DNA of 64,000 nucleotides from Pelosinus fermentans DSM 17108 (GCF_000271485.2 NZ_AKVN02000001.1:1678001-1742000), one strand, 5' to 3'. Positions 16,744 through 27,128 are shown, counted from the first letter of the stretch. The notes: a model not told the origin generated them from the letters alone. Made by a program: numbers and translations.

Positions 16744-17589
16744 ATGTCTTTAGTTACATTGGATAATGCATTGAAAAACATTCGTGAAGAAAAATATGGA
16801 ATTGGTGCTTTTAATATAGCAAATATGGAAATGGTTATGGGAGCTATAAAAGCAGGGGAGGAATTAAATTCTCCCATTATTCTGCAAGTAGCAGAAGGGC
16901 GGCTGAGGTATTCTCCACTGCATCTTATTGGTCCTGTGATGGTAGAGGCGGCTAAGAAAGCTGCCATTCCCATTGTTGTGCATCTGGATCATGGTGCTAG
17001 TATGGACGTGATTGCCCAGGCGCTGCAGCTGGGATTTAGTTCGGTAATGTTTGATGGATCCGCTTATCCTTTGGAAAAAAATATTGAAATGACAAATAAA
17101 GTCAAGAGAATGGCTGCGGAATATGGTGCCTCTGTGGAAGCGGAAATCGGTAAAGTTGGCGGCAGTGAAGGGGATTATGAAAATGTGGAAGTGCTGATCA
17201 CTTCTGTTGCTGAAGCCAAAACATTTTATGACGAAACGCAAGTTGATGCATTAGCGGTAGCAATCGGAACAGCCCATGGGCATTACAAAGAACAGCCTAA
17301 ATTGCAGTTTAAACGGTTAGAGGAAATTGCTCAGGCGATCGATTGTCCTTTGGTCTTACACGGTGGCTCAGGGCTTACTCCTGATGATTTTAAAAATTGC
17401 ATACAGCATAAAATCAAAAAAGTGAATATTGCTACAGCATCTTTTGAAAATGTTGCTCAAAAAGTTAACCAATTGTCTAAGGGGTCGAAAGATATTACGT
17501 TCTTTCAATATCTTGATACTGTGCTTGACGCGACATATGAAAATGTTAAAAACCATATTTTGATTTTCGGCAGTCAAAATAAAGCATAA
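16744..17589 (+). CDS. iolJ: 5-dehydro-2-deoxy-phosphogluconate aldolase, class II
   Basis: Zinc-dependent class II aldolase of 281 residues in the fructose-bisphosphate aldolase family. HLDHGAS (about residue 80) and the AIGTAHGHY and LHGGSGL motifs carry the metal ligands and phosphate site. In the inositol pathway IolJ splits 2-deoxy-5-keto-gluconate-6-phosphate into dihydroxyacetone phosphate and malonate semialdehyde, the substrate of the preceding iolA. A GAAAGGAGG ribosome site precedes the start. By sequence alone it could be an FbaA-type or tagatose-bisphosphate aldolase; the operon decides for IolJ. Confidence 0.9.
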   Translation: MSLVTLDNALKNIREEKYGIGAFNIANMEMVMGAIKAGEELNSPIILQVAEGRLRYSPLHLIGPVMVEAAKKAAIPIVVHLDHGASMDVIAQALQLGFSSVMFDGSAYPLEKNIEMTNKVKRMAAEYGASVEAEIGKVGGSEGDYENVEVLITSVAEAKTFYDETQVDALAVAIGTAHGHYKEQPKLQFKRLEEIAQAIDCPLVLHGGSGLTPDDFKNCIQHKIKKVNIATASFENVAQKVNQLSKGSKDITFFQYLDTVLDATYENVKNHILIFGSQNKA

Positions 17590-17680
17590 AAATCCTTATC
17601 TTAAGTAAAGGTATTCATTCAAAGGTATTTGTGAAGTATTTGTAGTGAGTTTATAAAATTATAAAGTAAGGAGAACTCGT

Positions 17681-19084
17681 ATGAATAAGCCGGTACATTT
17701 AAATACAGAGGATTATATTGCTAGTTTAATTGTAAGAGCACGTCAAGCTCAAAATATCGCCAGTGGTTACAGCCAAAAAAAGGTAGATGAACTGGTTACT
17801 GCTATTGTATGGAATATTGTAAAAGATGGACCAGCGCAAGAGATTTCTCAAATGGCTGTTGATGAATCAAGAATGGGTAATTATGAGTCTAAATATGCCA
17901 AATTAATGACGAAATGCAAAGGTACCCTTCGAGATATGAAGGGAAAAAAATCCGTTGGCATTATAGAAGTAGATGAAGAAAAAGGGATTTTTAAGGTAGC
18001 CAAACCCGTAGGAGTCGTCGCAGGAATACTGCCATGTACCAATCCGGAAGCTACACCTGTAATCAAAGCCATTATGGCAATTAAGACAAGGAATGCGATC
18101 ATCCTTGCACCCCATCCCCGGACGAAAAAAACGAATACCCATATTGTGAATATCATACGAACTACACTGAAAAAATACAATGCTCCAGAGGATTTAGTCG
18201 TTGGCATTGAAGAACCGACTCTTGAATCAACAAACGAATTGATGAAACAATGTGATCTAGTTGTTGCAACAGGCGGTGGAGCATTAGTAAAGTCAGCTTA
18301 TTCATCGGGAACTCCAGCTTATGGCGTTGGACAAGGAAATTCGGTTGTTGTAGTAGACGAAACTGCTGATTTAAAGGATGCTGCAAATAAAGTGATGCGC
18401 AGTAAAACTTTTGATTTTGCTACGAGCTGCTCTACCGAAAATTCGCTGGTCATTCAGAAAAAGATATATGCTGAATTTATAGCATGCCTTAAAGCCGAAG
18501 GCGGTTATTTGCTTAGTCCGGAACAAAAAGCAAAACTGCAGCAAGCCATGTGGGTGGATCATCATTTAAATGCTAAGATTATTGCTCAGTCAGTGCAGAC
18601 AATTGCTAGTGTGGCCGGGATAAACATACCAGAGGATTGTAAATTTATCATGGTGGAAGAGAGTCAAATTGGTCCGGAAGCTCCTTTTTCTGGTGAAAAA
18701 TTATCTATGGTAGTAGCTTTATTTCAATATGATCATTTCCAAGAAGCAATTGATCATGTAAATGAGATTACCAACTACCACGGAAGAGGGCACTCGTGTG
18801 GAATTCATTCTTTTAATGAAGAACATATCAAGCAGCTGGCGCTAGCCACGAAGACCAGCAGGATTATGGTCCGCCAGCCTCAATGTCTGGCTAATAGCGG
18901 CGCATGGACGAATGGTATGCCAATGACGTTGACCTTAGGCTGCGGAACTTGGGGTGGAAATGCCTCATCCAGCAATATTACTTGGAAAGATCTGCTTAAT
19001 ATCACATGGGTTTCGTCCCCAATCGAGCATAATATGCCAACGGATGAAGAAATATTTGGTGAAATCATGCTTAAAAATAAATAA
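17681..19084 (+). CDS. CoA-acylating aldehyde dehydrogenase, EutE/sulfoacetaldehyde-dehydrogenase type
   Basis: Aldehyde dehydrogenase superfamily member of 467 residues, the size of CoA-acylating acetaldehyde dehydrogenases (EutE, AdhE N-domain, SauS). The catalytic Cys250 lies in FATSCSTENS, and PVGVVAGILPCTNPEATP and CTNP mark the acylating group. It would interconvert an aldehyde and an acyl-CoA with NAD(P)H. It is placed between iolJ and a CoA-transferase, so likely substrates are malonate semialdehyde, 3-hydroxypropionaldehyde or acetaldehyde. The true one cannot be read from the sequence. Confidence 0.82.
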   Translation: MNKPVHLNTEDYIASLIVRARQAQNIASGYSQKKVDELVTAIVWNIVKDGPAQEISQMAVDESRMGNYESKYAKLMTKCKGTLRDMKGKKSVGIIEVDEEKGIFKVAKPVGVVAGILPCTNPEATPVIKAIMAIKTRNAIILAPHPRTKKTNTHIVNIIRTTLKKYNAPEDLVVGIEEPTLESTNELMKQCDLVVATGGGALVKSAYSSGTPAYGVGQGNSVVVVDETADLKDAANKVMRSKTFDFATSCSTENSLVIQKKIYAEFIACLKAEGGYLLSPEQKAKLQQAMWVDHHLNAKIIAQSVQTIASVAGINIPEDCKFIMVEESQIGPEAPFSGEKLSMVVALFQYDHFQEAIDHVNEITNYHGRGHSCGIHSFNEEHIKQLALATKTSRIMVRQPQCLANSGAWTNGMPMTLTLGCGTWGGNASSSNITWKDLLNITWVSSPIEHNMPTDEEIFGEIMLKNK

Positions 19085-19135
19085 AATTTGTTGCTTTGGT
19101 TTGGTGTAAAATTACGATAGGAAAAGGGGTGTGTT

Positions 19136-20707
19136 ATGGTCAAGATCGTTACTGCGGCAGAAGCGGCTAATCTTATTGAAGATGCTGCTACGATTGCTAC
19201 GAGTGGTTTTGTTGGTAGTGCAAATCCTGAGGCACTAACGACTGCGTTGGAAGAACGATTTCTAAGAGACGGTAGGCCATGTAATTTAACGCTTGTGTAT
19301 TGTGCGGGGCAAGGGGATGGGAAGGATTGCGGAGCCAATCATTTCGGTCACGAAAATATGGTAAAAAGAGTAGTTGGCGGACATTTTAAGACGGCTCCAA
19401 AACTCAGTCAATTAGCTGTTGATGAAAAAATTGAGGCTTATAATTTTCCTCAGGGGACGCTTACCCAGTGGTTTCGTAATGTAGCCGGCAAGAAGCCGGG
19501 TGTTATTACGAAAGTTGGCTTGAATACCTTTGTTGACCCAAGGATTGAGGGTGGAAAAATTAACAAAAAGACCACACAAGATCTTGTAGAAGTGATTGAG
19601 TTAGGTAATGAGGAATGGCTGTGGTATAAACCTTTTCCAATCGATGTTGCTTTTATTCGTGGCACTACGGCCGATGAAAATGGGAATATTTCCATTGAAA
19701 AGGAGTGTGTCTCCCTAGAGCTATTATCCATTGCCCAAGCTGCCAGAAATTCTGGAGGAATTGTCATTGTACAGGTAGAACGTATCGTTAAGTCTGGCAG
19801 CTTGCATCCCATGAATGTAAAAGTTCCAGGGATTGTAGTTGACTATATTGTAGTAGCAGAGCAGGCGAATCATAAGCAGACATTTTCGGAAATCTATAAT
19901 CCTGCTTATTCAGGAGAAATGAATATATCAGCTTTGTCAGATAGCTGTGCAATGCGACTAGACGAACGAAAAGTGATTGCCCGTCGTGCTGCGATGGAAT
20001 TGATTCCGAATGCAATTGTTAACCTTGGTATTGGTGTTCCTGAAGGGGTCGCAATCGTGGCAAATGAAGAGGGGCTGGGAGACATGATGACTCTTACCGT
20101 TGAAGCAGGCCCGGTAGGCGGGATCCCTGCTGGCAATCTAAACTTTGGAGCTTCCAGTAACCCGGAAGCGATATTGGATCAGCCTTATCAATTTGACTTC
20201 TATGATGGCGGTGGCTTGGATTTAGCTTTTCTGGGGTTAGCAGAAACGGATAAGCATGGAAATATTAATGTAAGTAAGTTTAAAGGCTGTCTAGCTGGCT
20301 GTGGTGGTTTTATTAACATTACTCAGAATACAAAAGAAGTCATCTTTCTTGGTACCTTTATGGCAGGAGGTTTAAAGGTCGAAGTTGCAGATGGCAAATT
20401 ACATATCATTACAGAAGGGCGAAATAAAAAGTTCTTGGATCATGTTGAACAGATTACATTTAGTGGAAAATATGCTTGGGAAAGTAAGCAATCAATTCTC
20501 TATATTACTGAGCGGGCAGTATTTCGTCTAACTCCTGATGGTATGGTTTTAATTGAAATTGCTCCGGGAGTCGAGCTTGAGAAAGATGTATTAGCACATA
20601 TGGATTTTGAACCGATTATAGCTCGGGATCTTAAAACCATGGATCCTCGGATTTTCAGAGAAGAAAAGATGGGACTCGGTGGGATGTTGTCAAAATGTAC
20701 AAAGTAA
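19136..20707 (+). CDS. Acyl-CoA:acetate/propionate CoA-transferase, YdiF/Pct type
   Basis: Fused two-domain CoA-transferase of 523 residues. The family glutamate that forms the CoA thioester is Glu323 in TVEAGPVGGIPAG, and the N-terminal half has the SGFVGSANPEALTTALEERF start. It moves CoA between short-chain acids, such as acetate, propionate, lactate or 3-hydroxypropionate. The neighbouring Fe-alcohol dehydrogenase and acylating dehydrogenase suggest 3-hydroxypropionate or a similar acid derived from malonate semialdehyde. AAAAGGGG precedes the ATG. Confidence 0.87.
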   Translation: MVKIVTAAEAANLIEDAATIATSGFVGSANPEALTTALEERFLRDGRPCNLTLVYCAGQGDGKDCGANHFGHENMVKRVVGGHFKTAPKLSQLAVDEKIEAYNFPQGTLTQWFRNVAGKKPGVITKVGLNTFVDPRIEGGKINKKTTQDLVEVIELGNEEWLWYKPFPIDVAFIRGTTADENGNISIEKECVSLELLSIAQAARNSGGIVIVQVERIVKSGSLHPMNVKVPGIVVDYIVVAEQANHKQTFSEIYNPAYSGEMNISALSDSCAMRLDERKVIARRAAMELIPNAIVNLGIGVPEGVAIVANEEGLGDMMTLTVEAGPVGGIPAGNLNFGASSNPEAILDQPYQFDFYDGGGLDLAFLGLAETDKHGNINVSKFKGCLAGCGGFINITQNTKEVIFLGTFMAGGLKVEVADGKLHIITEGRNKKFLDHVEQITFSGKYAWESKQSILYITERAVFRLTPDGMVLIEIAPGVELEKDVLAHMDFEPIIARDLKTMDPRIFREEKMGLGGMLSKCTK

Positions 20708-20778
20708 GCTCTTATTGAGATGTTAATTACTGAAAATTTATAATGTTAAAATATTTTAAAAAGAGTGATAATTTAATA

Positions 20779-20849
20779 TTGCAATTACTCTTTAAATATA
20801 CTAGAATGTAACTATAAAATAATAATCAACATCTTAATATAACCATAAT
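20779..20849 (+). promoter_or_regulatory. Second iol promoter with repressor-type motif
   Basis: TTGCAA (20779-20784), 17-base spacer, TAGAAT (20802-20807). ACCATAAT at 20842-20849 inside ATATAACCATAAT repeats the motif of the iolR-iolA region. A weak AAAGAGT/ACTCTTT hairpin (20760-20793) overlaps it. Confidence 0.5.
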
Positions 20850-20896
20850 GTTATCAAAATATACAAAAAATGCGTGTACAAAAAAGGATGATGATT

Positions 20897-22051
20897 ATGT
20901 CGAATGTATTTTTAATTCCAGGAACTATTATTTCGGGGAATGAGGCATTAGAGAAATCTGGTTCTTATTTGAAGAAATCTGGAAATAAAGCTCTTATCGT
21001 TACTGATAAAATAATGGTGAGCATTGGAAATGTTCAAAAATTAATCAATTTATTAGAAAAACAAAAGATCGGATATGAATTGTTTGCAGAAATCAATAGT
21101 GAGCCTACCGATAAAATGGTTTATCAAGGGGTTAAAACGTATAAAGAAACGAATTGTGATTTTCTGATCGCTATAGGCGGAGGCAGTCCGATTGATACGA
21201 TGAAAGCAATTGGTGCCATGCTGACAAATCCAGGAACATTAGCCGACTATATGGGAAAAGAAATCACTACTCTGCCACCTACGTTAATTGCCATACCAAC
21301 AACGGCTGGAACTGGTTCAGAGGCGACACAATTCACCATCATATCAGATACACAAACTGAGGTGAAAATGCTGCTAAAAGGAGCACCATTATTACCAGCA
21401 GTGGCGATTGTAGATCCAGAGTTAACCCTTACCTCACCGCCCAACGTTACGGCAGCGACTGGTATTGATGCTTTAACTCATGCCATAGAAGCATATACAT
21501 CTAAGAAATCCCAGCCAATGTCAGATACTTTTGCAGTGTCAGCAGTTAAAAGGGTTTTTAAAAATTTGTTAACAGCATATAAAGATGGCAAGGACATTGA
21601 AGCAAGAAAAGAAATGTCCATAGCAGCACTTGAAGCTGGTATTGCTTTTAATAACTCTTCCGTAACAATTGTCCATGGAATGAGCAGGCCCATAGGAGCA
21701 CTTTTTCATGTGCCTCACGGTCTATCAAATGCAATGCTGCTTTCTGAATGCTTAAAATTTGCTTTGGGTGGAACTCCGGAACGGTTTTGTGATTTAGCGA
21801 GAGCAACGGGAATTTATGAAAACAATATGAGTGACTTGCAAGGCGGGCAAGCCTTTATAAAAGAAGTAGAAAAATTATGCGCTCAATTGCAGGTTAGCAC
21901 GCTGGAACAGTTTGGCGTAGATAAGAAAAAATTCTTTGATCAGTTAGATAAGATGGCAGAAGATGCCTTAAAGAGCGGCAGCCCGCAAAATACAATAAAA
22001 AACGTTGAAAAAGAAGACATAATCAATATTTACAAAGCTCTATGGAAGTAA
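20897..22051 (+). CDS. Iron-containing alcohol dehydrogenase
   Basis: Group III (Fe-dependent) NAD(P) alcohol dehydrogenase of 384 residues. GGGSPIDTMKA (about 88-98) binds the nucleotide; metal ligands lie in DALTHAIEAY and HVPHGLSNAM. Several in-frame ATGs precede, but AAAGGA stands right for 20897. In this setting it could reduce malonate semialdehyde to 3-hydroxypropionate or an aldehyde to alcohol, disposing of electrons in fermentation. Its own promoter appears to start the iolCBED unit. 1,3-Propanediol or lactaldehyde activity remains possible. Confidence 0.86.
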   Translation: MSNVFLIPGTIISGNEALEKSGSYLKKSGNKALIVTDKIMVSIGNVQKLINLLEKQKIGYELFAEINSEPTDKMVYQGVKTYKETNCDFLIAIGGGSPIDTMKAIGAMLTNPGTLADYMGKEITTLPPTLIAIPTTAGTGSEATQFTIISDTQTEVKMLLKGAPLLPAVAIVDPELTLTSPPNVTAATGIDALTHAIEAYTSKKSQPMSDTFAVSAVKRVFKNLLTAYKDGKDIEARKEMSIAALEAGIAFNNSSVTIVHGMSRPIGALFHVPHGLSNAMLLSECLKFALGGTPERFCDLARATGIYENNMSDLQGGQAFIKEVEKLCAQLQVSTLEQFGVDKKKFFDQLDKMAEDALKSGSPQNTIKNVEKEDIINIYKALWK

Positions 22052-22113
22052 ATTGATAAAAGTTAAATGTTGAAAGAACTAAATCAAATACAAAGCAAAA
22101 AAAGGAGGATAAA

Positions 22114-23130
22114 ATGAAACATCTTGAATTTGATAACAGCCGAAAGTTTGACATTGTACCTATTGGGAGAGCCGCAATTGATTTTAATCCTGTGGATATA
22201 AATAGAACCCTTGCCGAAAGTACAACTTTTAAAAAGTACCTAGGCGGATCGCCAGCTAATATAGCAGTCGGTTTAGCTAGATTAGGTAAAAAAGTAGGAT
22301 TCATAGGAAAAGTATCAAAAGATCGATTTGGTGAATTTATTATTGATTATTTTAATAAAGAAGGAATCGATACATCACAAATTTATAAGGCGGAGAATGG
22401 TGAATCACTAGGTCTTACTTTCACGGAAATATTGAGTCCTACGGAAAGCAGCATTCTAATGTATCGCAATGACATTGCTGATTTAAGTTTAGCAGTAGAA
22501 GAAATTGATGAAGAGTATATAAAAAATGTGAAAGCAATTGTTGTATCCGGAACTGCATTGGCAAAAAGCCCTTCCAGGGAAGCCGTATTAAAGGCTTTGG
22601 AATATGCGAAGAAACACAACACAGTGGTTATTTTTGATGTTGATTATCGTGCATATTCATGGCTGAATAAAGATGAGATTGCCATTTATTATTCTATCGT
22701 TGGTAAGAGCAGTGATTTAATTATAGGATCAAGAGAAGAGTTTGATCTGATGCAAGGACTGATGACCAAAGAGAGCAGTGATGAAGAGACTGCGAAACGA
22801 TGGCTTGCATATGGAAATAAAATTGTCGTGATTAAGCATGGAAAAGATGGTTCAACTGCATACACGACAGATGGAAAAAAATATAATATTAAACCATTTC
22901 CCGTTAAACTTCTTAAGTCTTTTGGAGGAGGCGACGCTTATGCATCAGCCTTTATCTATGGACTGTTGGAAGGTTGGGACATGATTGACTGTTTAGAATT
23001 TGGCAGTGCTTCAGCTGCTATGTTAGTAGCTAGTCATAGTTGTTCCGAAGCAATGCCAACGGTTGAGGAAGTAACAGAATTTATAAGAAAGAGCAAAGAG
23101 GAACATGGAGAGATGGTAGCAAGAATATAG
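22114..23130 (+). CDS. iolC: 5-dehydro-2-deoxygluconokinase
   Basis: PfkB-family sugar kinase of 338 residues that phosphorylates 2-deoxy-5-keto-gluconate to the substrate of IolJ. The N-terminal GRAAIDFNP and GGSPANIAVGLARLG motifs and the C-terminal catalytic FGGGDAYASAFIYGLL (Asp near residue 275) are intact, and KYLGGSPANIAV is typical of IolC. AAAGGAGG is ideally placed. iolB follows after 12 bases. Confidence 0.93.
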   Translation: MKHLEFDNSRKFDIVPIGRAAIDFNPVDINRTLAESTTFKKYLGGSPANIAVGLARLGKKVGFIGKVSKDRFGEFIIDYFNKEGIDTSQIYKAENGESLGLTFTEILSPTESSILMYRNDIADLSLAVEEIDEEYIKNVKAIVVSGTALAKSPSREAVLKALEYAKKHNTVVIFDVDYRAYSWLNKDEIAIYYSIVGKSSDLIIGSREEFDLMQGLMTKESSDEETAKRWLAYGNKIVVIKHGKDGSTAYTTDGKKYNIKPFPVKLLKSFGGGDAYASAFIYGLLEGWDMIDCLEFGSASAAMLVASHSCSEAMPTVEEVTEFIRKSKEEHGEMVARI

Positions 23131-23142
23131 GAGGATAACATT

Positions 23143-23931
23143 ATGATTCACAATATCGGTGAGTTAAAATATGGCTTAAATTCATTATGTGAAGTCAATG
23201 GAAAAAATAAAGAAATGCTAATGGATATCAGCATTGTAAAGCTCGATAAAGATTCCCATGAATCCTATTATCAGCAGCATAAAGAAATTGCTATTTTGCT
23301 GCTAGATGGCAAGATCAAGATAAAATGGTCTGCTAGACAAGAAGTGATTGAAAGAAGATCGGTATTTGACGAAGATCCTTGGTGTTTGCATGTTCCAAAA
23401 GAGACAGCGGTTACTGTAGAATTTTTAGAGGCAAGTGAAATACTCGTTCAATGTACTGAAAATGAGAATAGTTTTGCAGCTAAGCTATACAGTCCTGCTG
23501 ACTGTCAAAGTGATATTTTTGGTGAAGGCGTTTGGAATGATGTTGCAAGAAGAGTCGTTAGGACCGTATTTGATTATCGTAATGCCCCTTACTCCAATAT
23601 GGTTATGGGCGAAGTAATAACCTATCCCGGTAAGTGGTCGAGTTACCCTCCTCATCATCATCCACAGCCAGAAGTGTATTACTACAGATTCAATAAACCA
23701 CAGGGATTTGGTTTATGTCTAGTCGGTGAAGATGCTTATAAAATACAAGATAATAGCTTTTTAGCAATACCGGGAGGCTTAGTCCACCCCCAAGCATCTG
23801 CTCCAGGCTATGCGATGTATTATTGCTGGATGATCAGGCATTTGGAGAATAATCCATGGACTGATCGAATTGATGATGAAAAGCATACATGGTTACTAGA
23901 TAAAAATGTGAAAATATGGCCGGACAAATAA
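23143..23931 (+). CDS. iolB: 5-deoxy-glucuronate isomerase
   Basis: Cupin-fold isomerase of 262 residues turning 5-deoxy-glucuronate into 2-deoxy-5-keto-gluconate. The metal motif YPPHHHPQPEVYYYRF (about 167-182) and the SSYPPH context are diagnostic of IolB, and the length is as usual. AGGAGG precedes the ATG. It lies between the kinase iolC and the dehydratase iolE, in pathway neighbours. Confidence 0.94.
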   Translation: MIHNIGELKYGLNSLCEVNGKNKEMLMDISIVKLDKDSHESYYQQHKEIAILLLDGKIKIKWSARQEVIERRSVFDEDPWCLHVPKETAVTVEFLEASEILVQCTENENSFAAKLYSPADCQSDIFGEGVWNDVARRVVRTVFDYRNAPYSNMVMGEVITYPGKWSSYPPHHHPQPEVYYYRFNKPQGFGLCLVGEDAYKIQDNSFLAIPGGLVHPQASAPGYAMYYCWMIRHLENNPWTDRIDDEKHTWLLDKNVKIWPDK

Positions 23932-24018
23932 GAAAAATAATAATCTGGGACCAATATTTGCAATACTTGAAAAGATCTGAATGCCAAGGGGAATCAATTG
24001 TGAAGTAGGAGGAAGGGT

Positions 24019-24915
24019 ATGTTTAATAAGGAAACAGTGAAATTAGGAATTGCGCCCATTGCTTGGACAAATGATGATATGCCGGATCTGGGGAAAGAAA
24101 ATACTTTTGAACAATGTATAAGCGAAATGGCTCTTGCTGGTTTTACTGGTTCAGAAGTAGGTTGTAAATATCCCAAAGATGTAAATGTTTTGAAAAAGGC
24201 CCTTAATTTAAGAGAATTACAAATAGCAAGTGCTTGGTTTAGTGCCTTTTTGACAACAAAGCCATATGAAGACACGGCAAAAGAATTCATTTTACATAGA
24301 GATTTTCTGCATGCCATGGGAGCTAAAGTCATTGTAGTATCGGAACAAGGTCATAGTATACAAGGAAAGCTGGATATTCCAATATTCACAGGAAAATATA
24401 ATTTAAATGATGAAGAGTGGCAGAAATTTGCAGAGGGCTTAAACAAATTAGGTGCTTTAGCAAAAGAAAAAGATATGAAATTGGTTTATCATCATCATAT
24501 GGGAACTGTAGTTCAGACTACGGAAGAAATAGACCGACTTATGAATATGACAGATGAAAACTTGGTGTATCTATTATTTGACTCAGGACATCTAGCGTAT
24601 TCAGGGGAAGATTTTATTTCCATATTAAAAAAATATGTTAACAGAATTAAGCATGTTCATTTAAAAGATGTGCGTCCAGAAATGCGAGAGAAAGTTAGAA
24701 AAGAAAACTTAAGTTTCCTTCAAGGGGTTAGAGCAGGTGCATTTACAGTGCCAGGAGATGGATGCATCGATTTTGGGCCAATCTTTACGATTTTGTCTGA
24801 AAATAAGTATGAAGGATGGCTGTTGGTAGAGGCAGAGCAGGATCCGGCACAAGCAAATGCTTTTGAATATGCGCAAAAGGCTAGAAACTATATCAAAGAA
24901 AAAATAGGGTTTTAA
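24019..24915 (+). CDS. iolE: Inosose (2-keto-myo-inositol) dehydratase
   Basis: TIM-barrel enzyme of 298 residues, which removes water from 2-keto-inositol to give the cyclohexanedione used by IolD. The N-terminal [17 protein letters not shown] is a hallmark of IolE; metal ligands are expected in YHHHMGT (His near 157), FDSGHL and [10 protein letters not shown]. Length agrees with the family. It is followed closely by iolD. Confidence 0.94.
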   Translation: MFNKETVKLGIAPIAWTNDDMPDLGKENTFEQCISEMALAGFTGSEVGCKYPKDVNVLKKALNLRELQIASAWFSAFLTTKPYEDTAKEFILHRDFLHAMGAKVIVVSEQGHSIQGKLDIPIFTGKYNLNDEEWQKFAEGLNKLGALAKEKDMKLVYHHHMGTVVQTTEEIDRLMNMTDENLVYLLFDSGHLAYSGEDFISILKKYVNRIKHVHLKDVRPEMREKVRKENLSFLQGVRAGAFTVPGDGCIDFGPIFTILSENKYEGWLLVEAEQDPAQANAFEYAQKARNYIKEKIGF

Positions 24916-24980
24916 AAAATCCATAGGGTAGATGATTTCGTCATTCAAAGGTAATGAATAATGATAGGCGAGGTGGCATT

Positions 24981-26918
24981 ATGAAAAAAATACGGCTTAC
25001 AGTTGCTCAAGCACTTATAAAATTCCTTAATAATCAATACGTTGAATTTGATGGTGTGGAAAGGAAATTTGTCAAAGGTATCTTCACCATTTTTGGTCAC
25101 GGTAATGTAATCGGATTAGGACAGGCATTAGAGCAGGATGCAGGTGATCTAATCGTTCATCAGGGGCGGAATGAACAAGGGATGGCGCATGCAGCTATCG
25201 GATTTGCCAAACAAAAGTTTAGAAAACAAATATATGCTTGTACATCATCGGTAGGACCAGGGGCCGCCAATATGATAACAGCAGCAGCGACTGCAACCGC
25301 CAACAGAATTCCTGTATTATTCTTGCCAGGTGATGTATATGCCACCCGGCAGCCAGACCCTGTTTTACAGCAAATCGAACAATTTCATGATTTTTCAATT
25401 AGCACAAATGATGCTTTTAAAGCAGTAAGTAAATACTGGGATCGAATTTCTCGCCCGGAGCAACTCATGACTGCCTGCATTAATGCAATGAGAGTATTAA
25501 CAGATCCGGCAGACACTGGAGCAGTGACAATCGCTCTGCCTCAGGATGTGCAAGGAGAAGCTTATGATTATCCAGAGTATTTCTTTCAAAAGAGAGTTCA
25601 CCGAATCGAAAGAAGGCCTGCAACGAAAGAAATGATTCAAGATGCAGTTGCCCTTATTTCGAAGAAAAAGAAACCCATTCTAATATGCGGCGGTGGAGTA
25701 AAATACGCAGAAGCGGCAGCCGTATTTAAGCTCTTTGCTGAGAAGTTCAATATTCCTTTTGGAGAAACACAAGCTGGCAAAGGTGCAATCGTCTGGGATC
25801 ATGAGTTAAATCTTGGCGGAATCGGTGAAACAGGCAGTCTGGCAGCAAACACAATTGCGAAAGAAACAGATCTTGTCATTGGTGTAGGTACGCGGTATAC
25901 AGACTTTACAACCTCTTCGAAATGGATATTCCAGAATCCAGAGGTAGACTATTTAAATATAAATGTAGCTGCTTTTGATGCTTATAAATTGGATGGTGTA
26001 AAAGTGGTCGCTGATGCAAAGGCTGCTTTGGAAGCATTAACGGAAGAATTAGAAAAAATAGACTATCAATCAGCCTATGAAACTCAGATAAAAGATGCTA
26101 AAGATAAATTGAAGGCAGAAGTAGATCGAGTATATGCAGTGGAATATACAGGTGAAGGTTTTGTTCCTGAAATTGATGATCATCTTGACCGTGCCGTTTT
26201 AGAAGAGTTTAAAAAGGTAACTGGTTCCTGCTTAACCCAGTCAAGAGTCTTAGGCGTATTGAATGAACTGCTCGGTGAGACTGATATTATCGTTGGCGCA
26301 TCAGGAAGCTTGCCGGGAGATCTGCAGCGAGTTTGGCGGGCAAAAGGAACAAATACCTACCATATGGAATATGGATTTTCCTGCATGGGATATGAAGTAA
26401 ATGCAAGCCTGGGTGTGAAATTGGCTGCACCAGATCAGGAAGTATATACATTTGTTGGTGATGGTTCCTATATGATGCTGCATTCTGAATTACCGACTTC
26501 TATTCAGGAAAGAAAAAAGATCAATGTGATACTATTGGATAATATGACATTTGGTTGTATCAACAATGTACAAATGGAACATGGAATGGGAAGCTTCGGT
26601 ACTGAATTTAGATTTAGAGACAAAGCAAGCGGCAAGTTAGATGGCGGATTTGTGCCTATTGACTTTGCTATGAATGCAGCTTCTTATGGATGCAAGACGT
26701 ATACCGTTAAAACAGTAGATGAACTGAAGGCTGCAGTCATTGATTCGAAAAAGCAAACTGTTTCTACGCTGATTGATATAAAAGTGCTGCCTAAAACCAT
26801 GGTGCATAAATACAATTCATGGTGGCGAGTTGGTGTTGCGGAGGTTTCTACCAGCGAAAAGATTCAGGAAGTGTATAAAACAATAAGAAAGAATATTGAT
26901 CAGGCTCGGGAGTATTAA
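24981..26918 (+). CDS. iolD: Trihydroxycyclohexane-dione hydrolase, thiamine-diphosphate enzyme
   Basis: Ring-opening enzyme of 645 residues that makes 5-deoxy-glucuronate. It has the acetolactate-synthase-like fold: N-terminal domain with [13 protein letters not shown] (the Glu that activates thiamine), central domain, and the C-terminal thiamine-diphosphate motif starting GDG (493-495). ATG 24981 follows GAGGTGG and is chosen over 24954. After it comes a 350-base gap and a possible terminator at 26959, so it closes the first inositol operon. Confidence 0.94.
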   Translation: MKKIRLTVAQALIKFLNNQYVEFDGVERKFVKGIFTIFGHGNVIGLGQALEQDAGDLIVHQGRNEQGMAHAAIGFAKQKFRKQIYACTSSVGPGAANMITAAATATANRIPVLFLPGDVYATRQPDPVLQQIEQFHDFSISTNDAFKAVSKYWDRISRPEQLMTACINAMRVLTDPADTGAVTIALPQDVQGEAYDYPEYFFQKRVHRIERRPATKEMIQDAVALISKKKKPILICGGGVKYAEAAAVFKLFAEKFNIPFGETQAGKGAIVWDHELNLGGIGETGSLAANTIAKETDLVIGVGTRYTDFTTSSKWIFQNPEVDYLNINVAAFDAYKLDGVKVVADAKAALEALTEELEKIDYQSAYETQIKDAKDKLKAEVDRVYAVEYTGEGFVPEIDDHLDRAVLEEFKKVTGSCLTQSRVLGVLNELLGETDIIVGASGSLPGDLQRVWRAKGTNTYHMEYGFSCMGYEVNASLGVKLAAPDQEVYTFVGDGSYMMLHSELPTSIQERKKINVILLDNMTFGCINNVQMEHGMGSFGTEFRFRDKASGKLDGGFVPIDFAMNAASYGCKTYTVKTVDELKAAVIDSKKQTVSTLIDIKVLPKTMVHKYNSWWRVGVAEVSTSEKIQEVYKTIRKNIDQAREY

Positions 26919-26958
26919 CATCAGTTAAATAAATATCCACAAGCAGTAAGTCATAAAT

Positions 26959-26987
26959 AATGATCATTGTTCGAATCGATCATTTTT
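26959..26987 (+). terminator. Weak terminator after iolD
   Basis: Seven-base arms AATGATC (26959-26965) and GATCATT (26978-26984) with a run of five T. Short stem, so only a candidate. Confidence 0.4.
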
Positions 26988-27043
26988 AAATGAATAACTC
27001 AAATAATTGTAGAAAATTGTGAATCTTATTTTATGGCTTACGT

Positions 27044-27072
27044 TTGCTTGTATCTAATCTCTATAGGATAAT
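27044..27072 (+). promoter_or_regulatory. Promoter of the sugar symporter gene
   Basis: TTGCTT (27044-27049), 17-base spacer, GATAAT (27067-27072). A near palindrome ATGAAACCG/CGGTTCAT (27071-27093) overlaps the start of transcription. Confidence 0.5.
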
Positions 27073-27110
27073 GAAACCGAATTTACGGTTCATTATTAAA
27101 AAATGCCCTC

Positions 27111-27128
27111 AACGTGCCCGGGCACTTT
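27111..27128. promoter_or_regulatory. LacI-type operator, site 1
   Basis: AACGTGCCCGGGCACTTT, a palindrome centred on CG, about 30 bases after the expected transcription start of the symporter gene. It shares the core with the sites at 28850 and 31269. Confidence 0.65.

Noticed and set aside
20758-20793. Terminator after the CoA-transferase
   Set aside because: Only seven-base arms and it overlaps a candidate promoter; kept as a note there.
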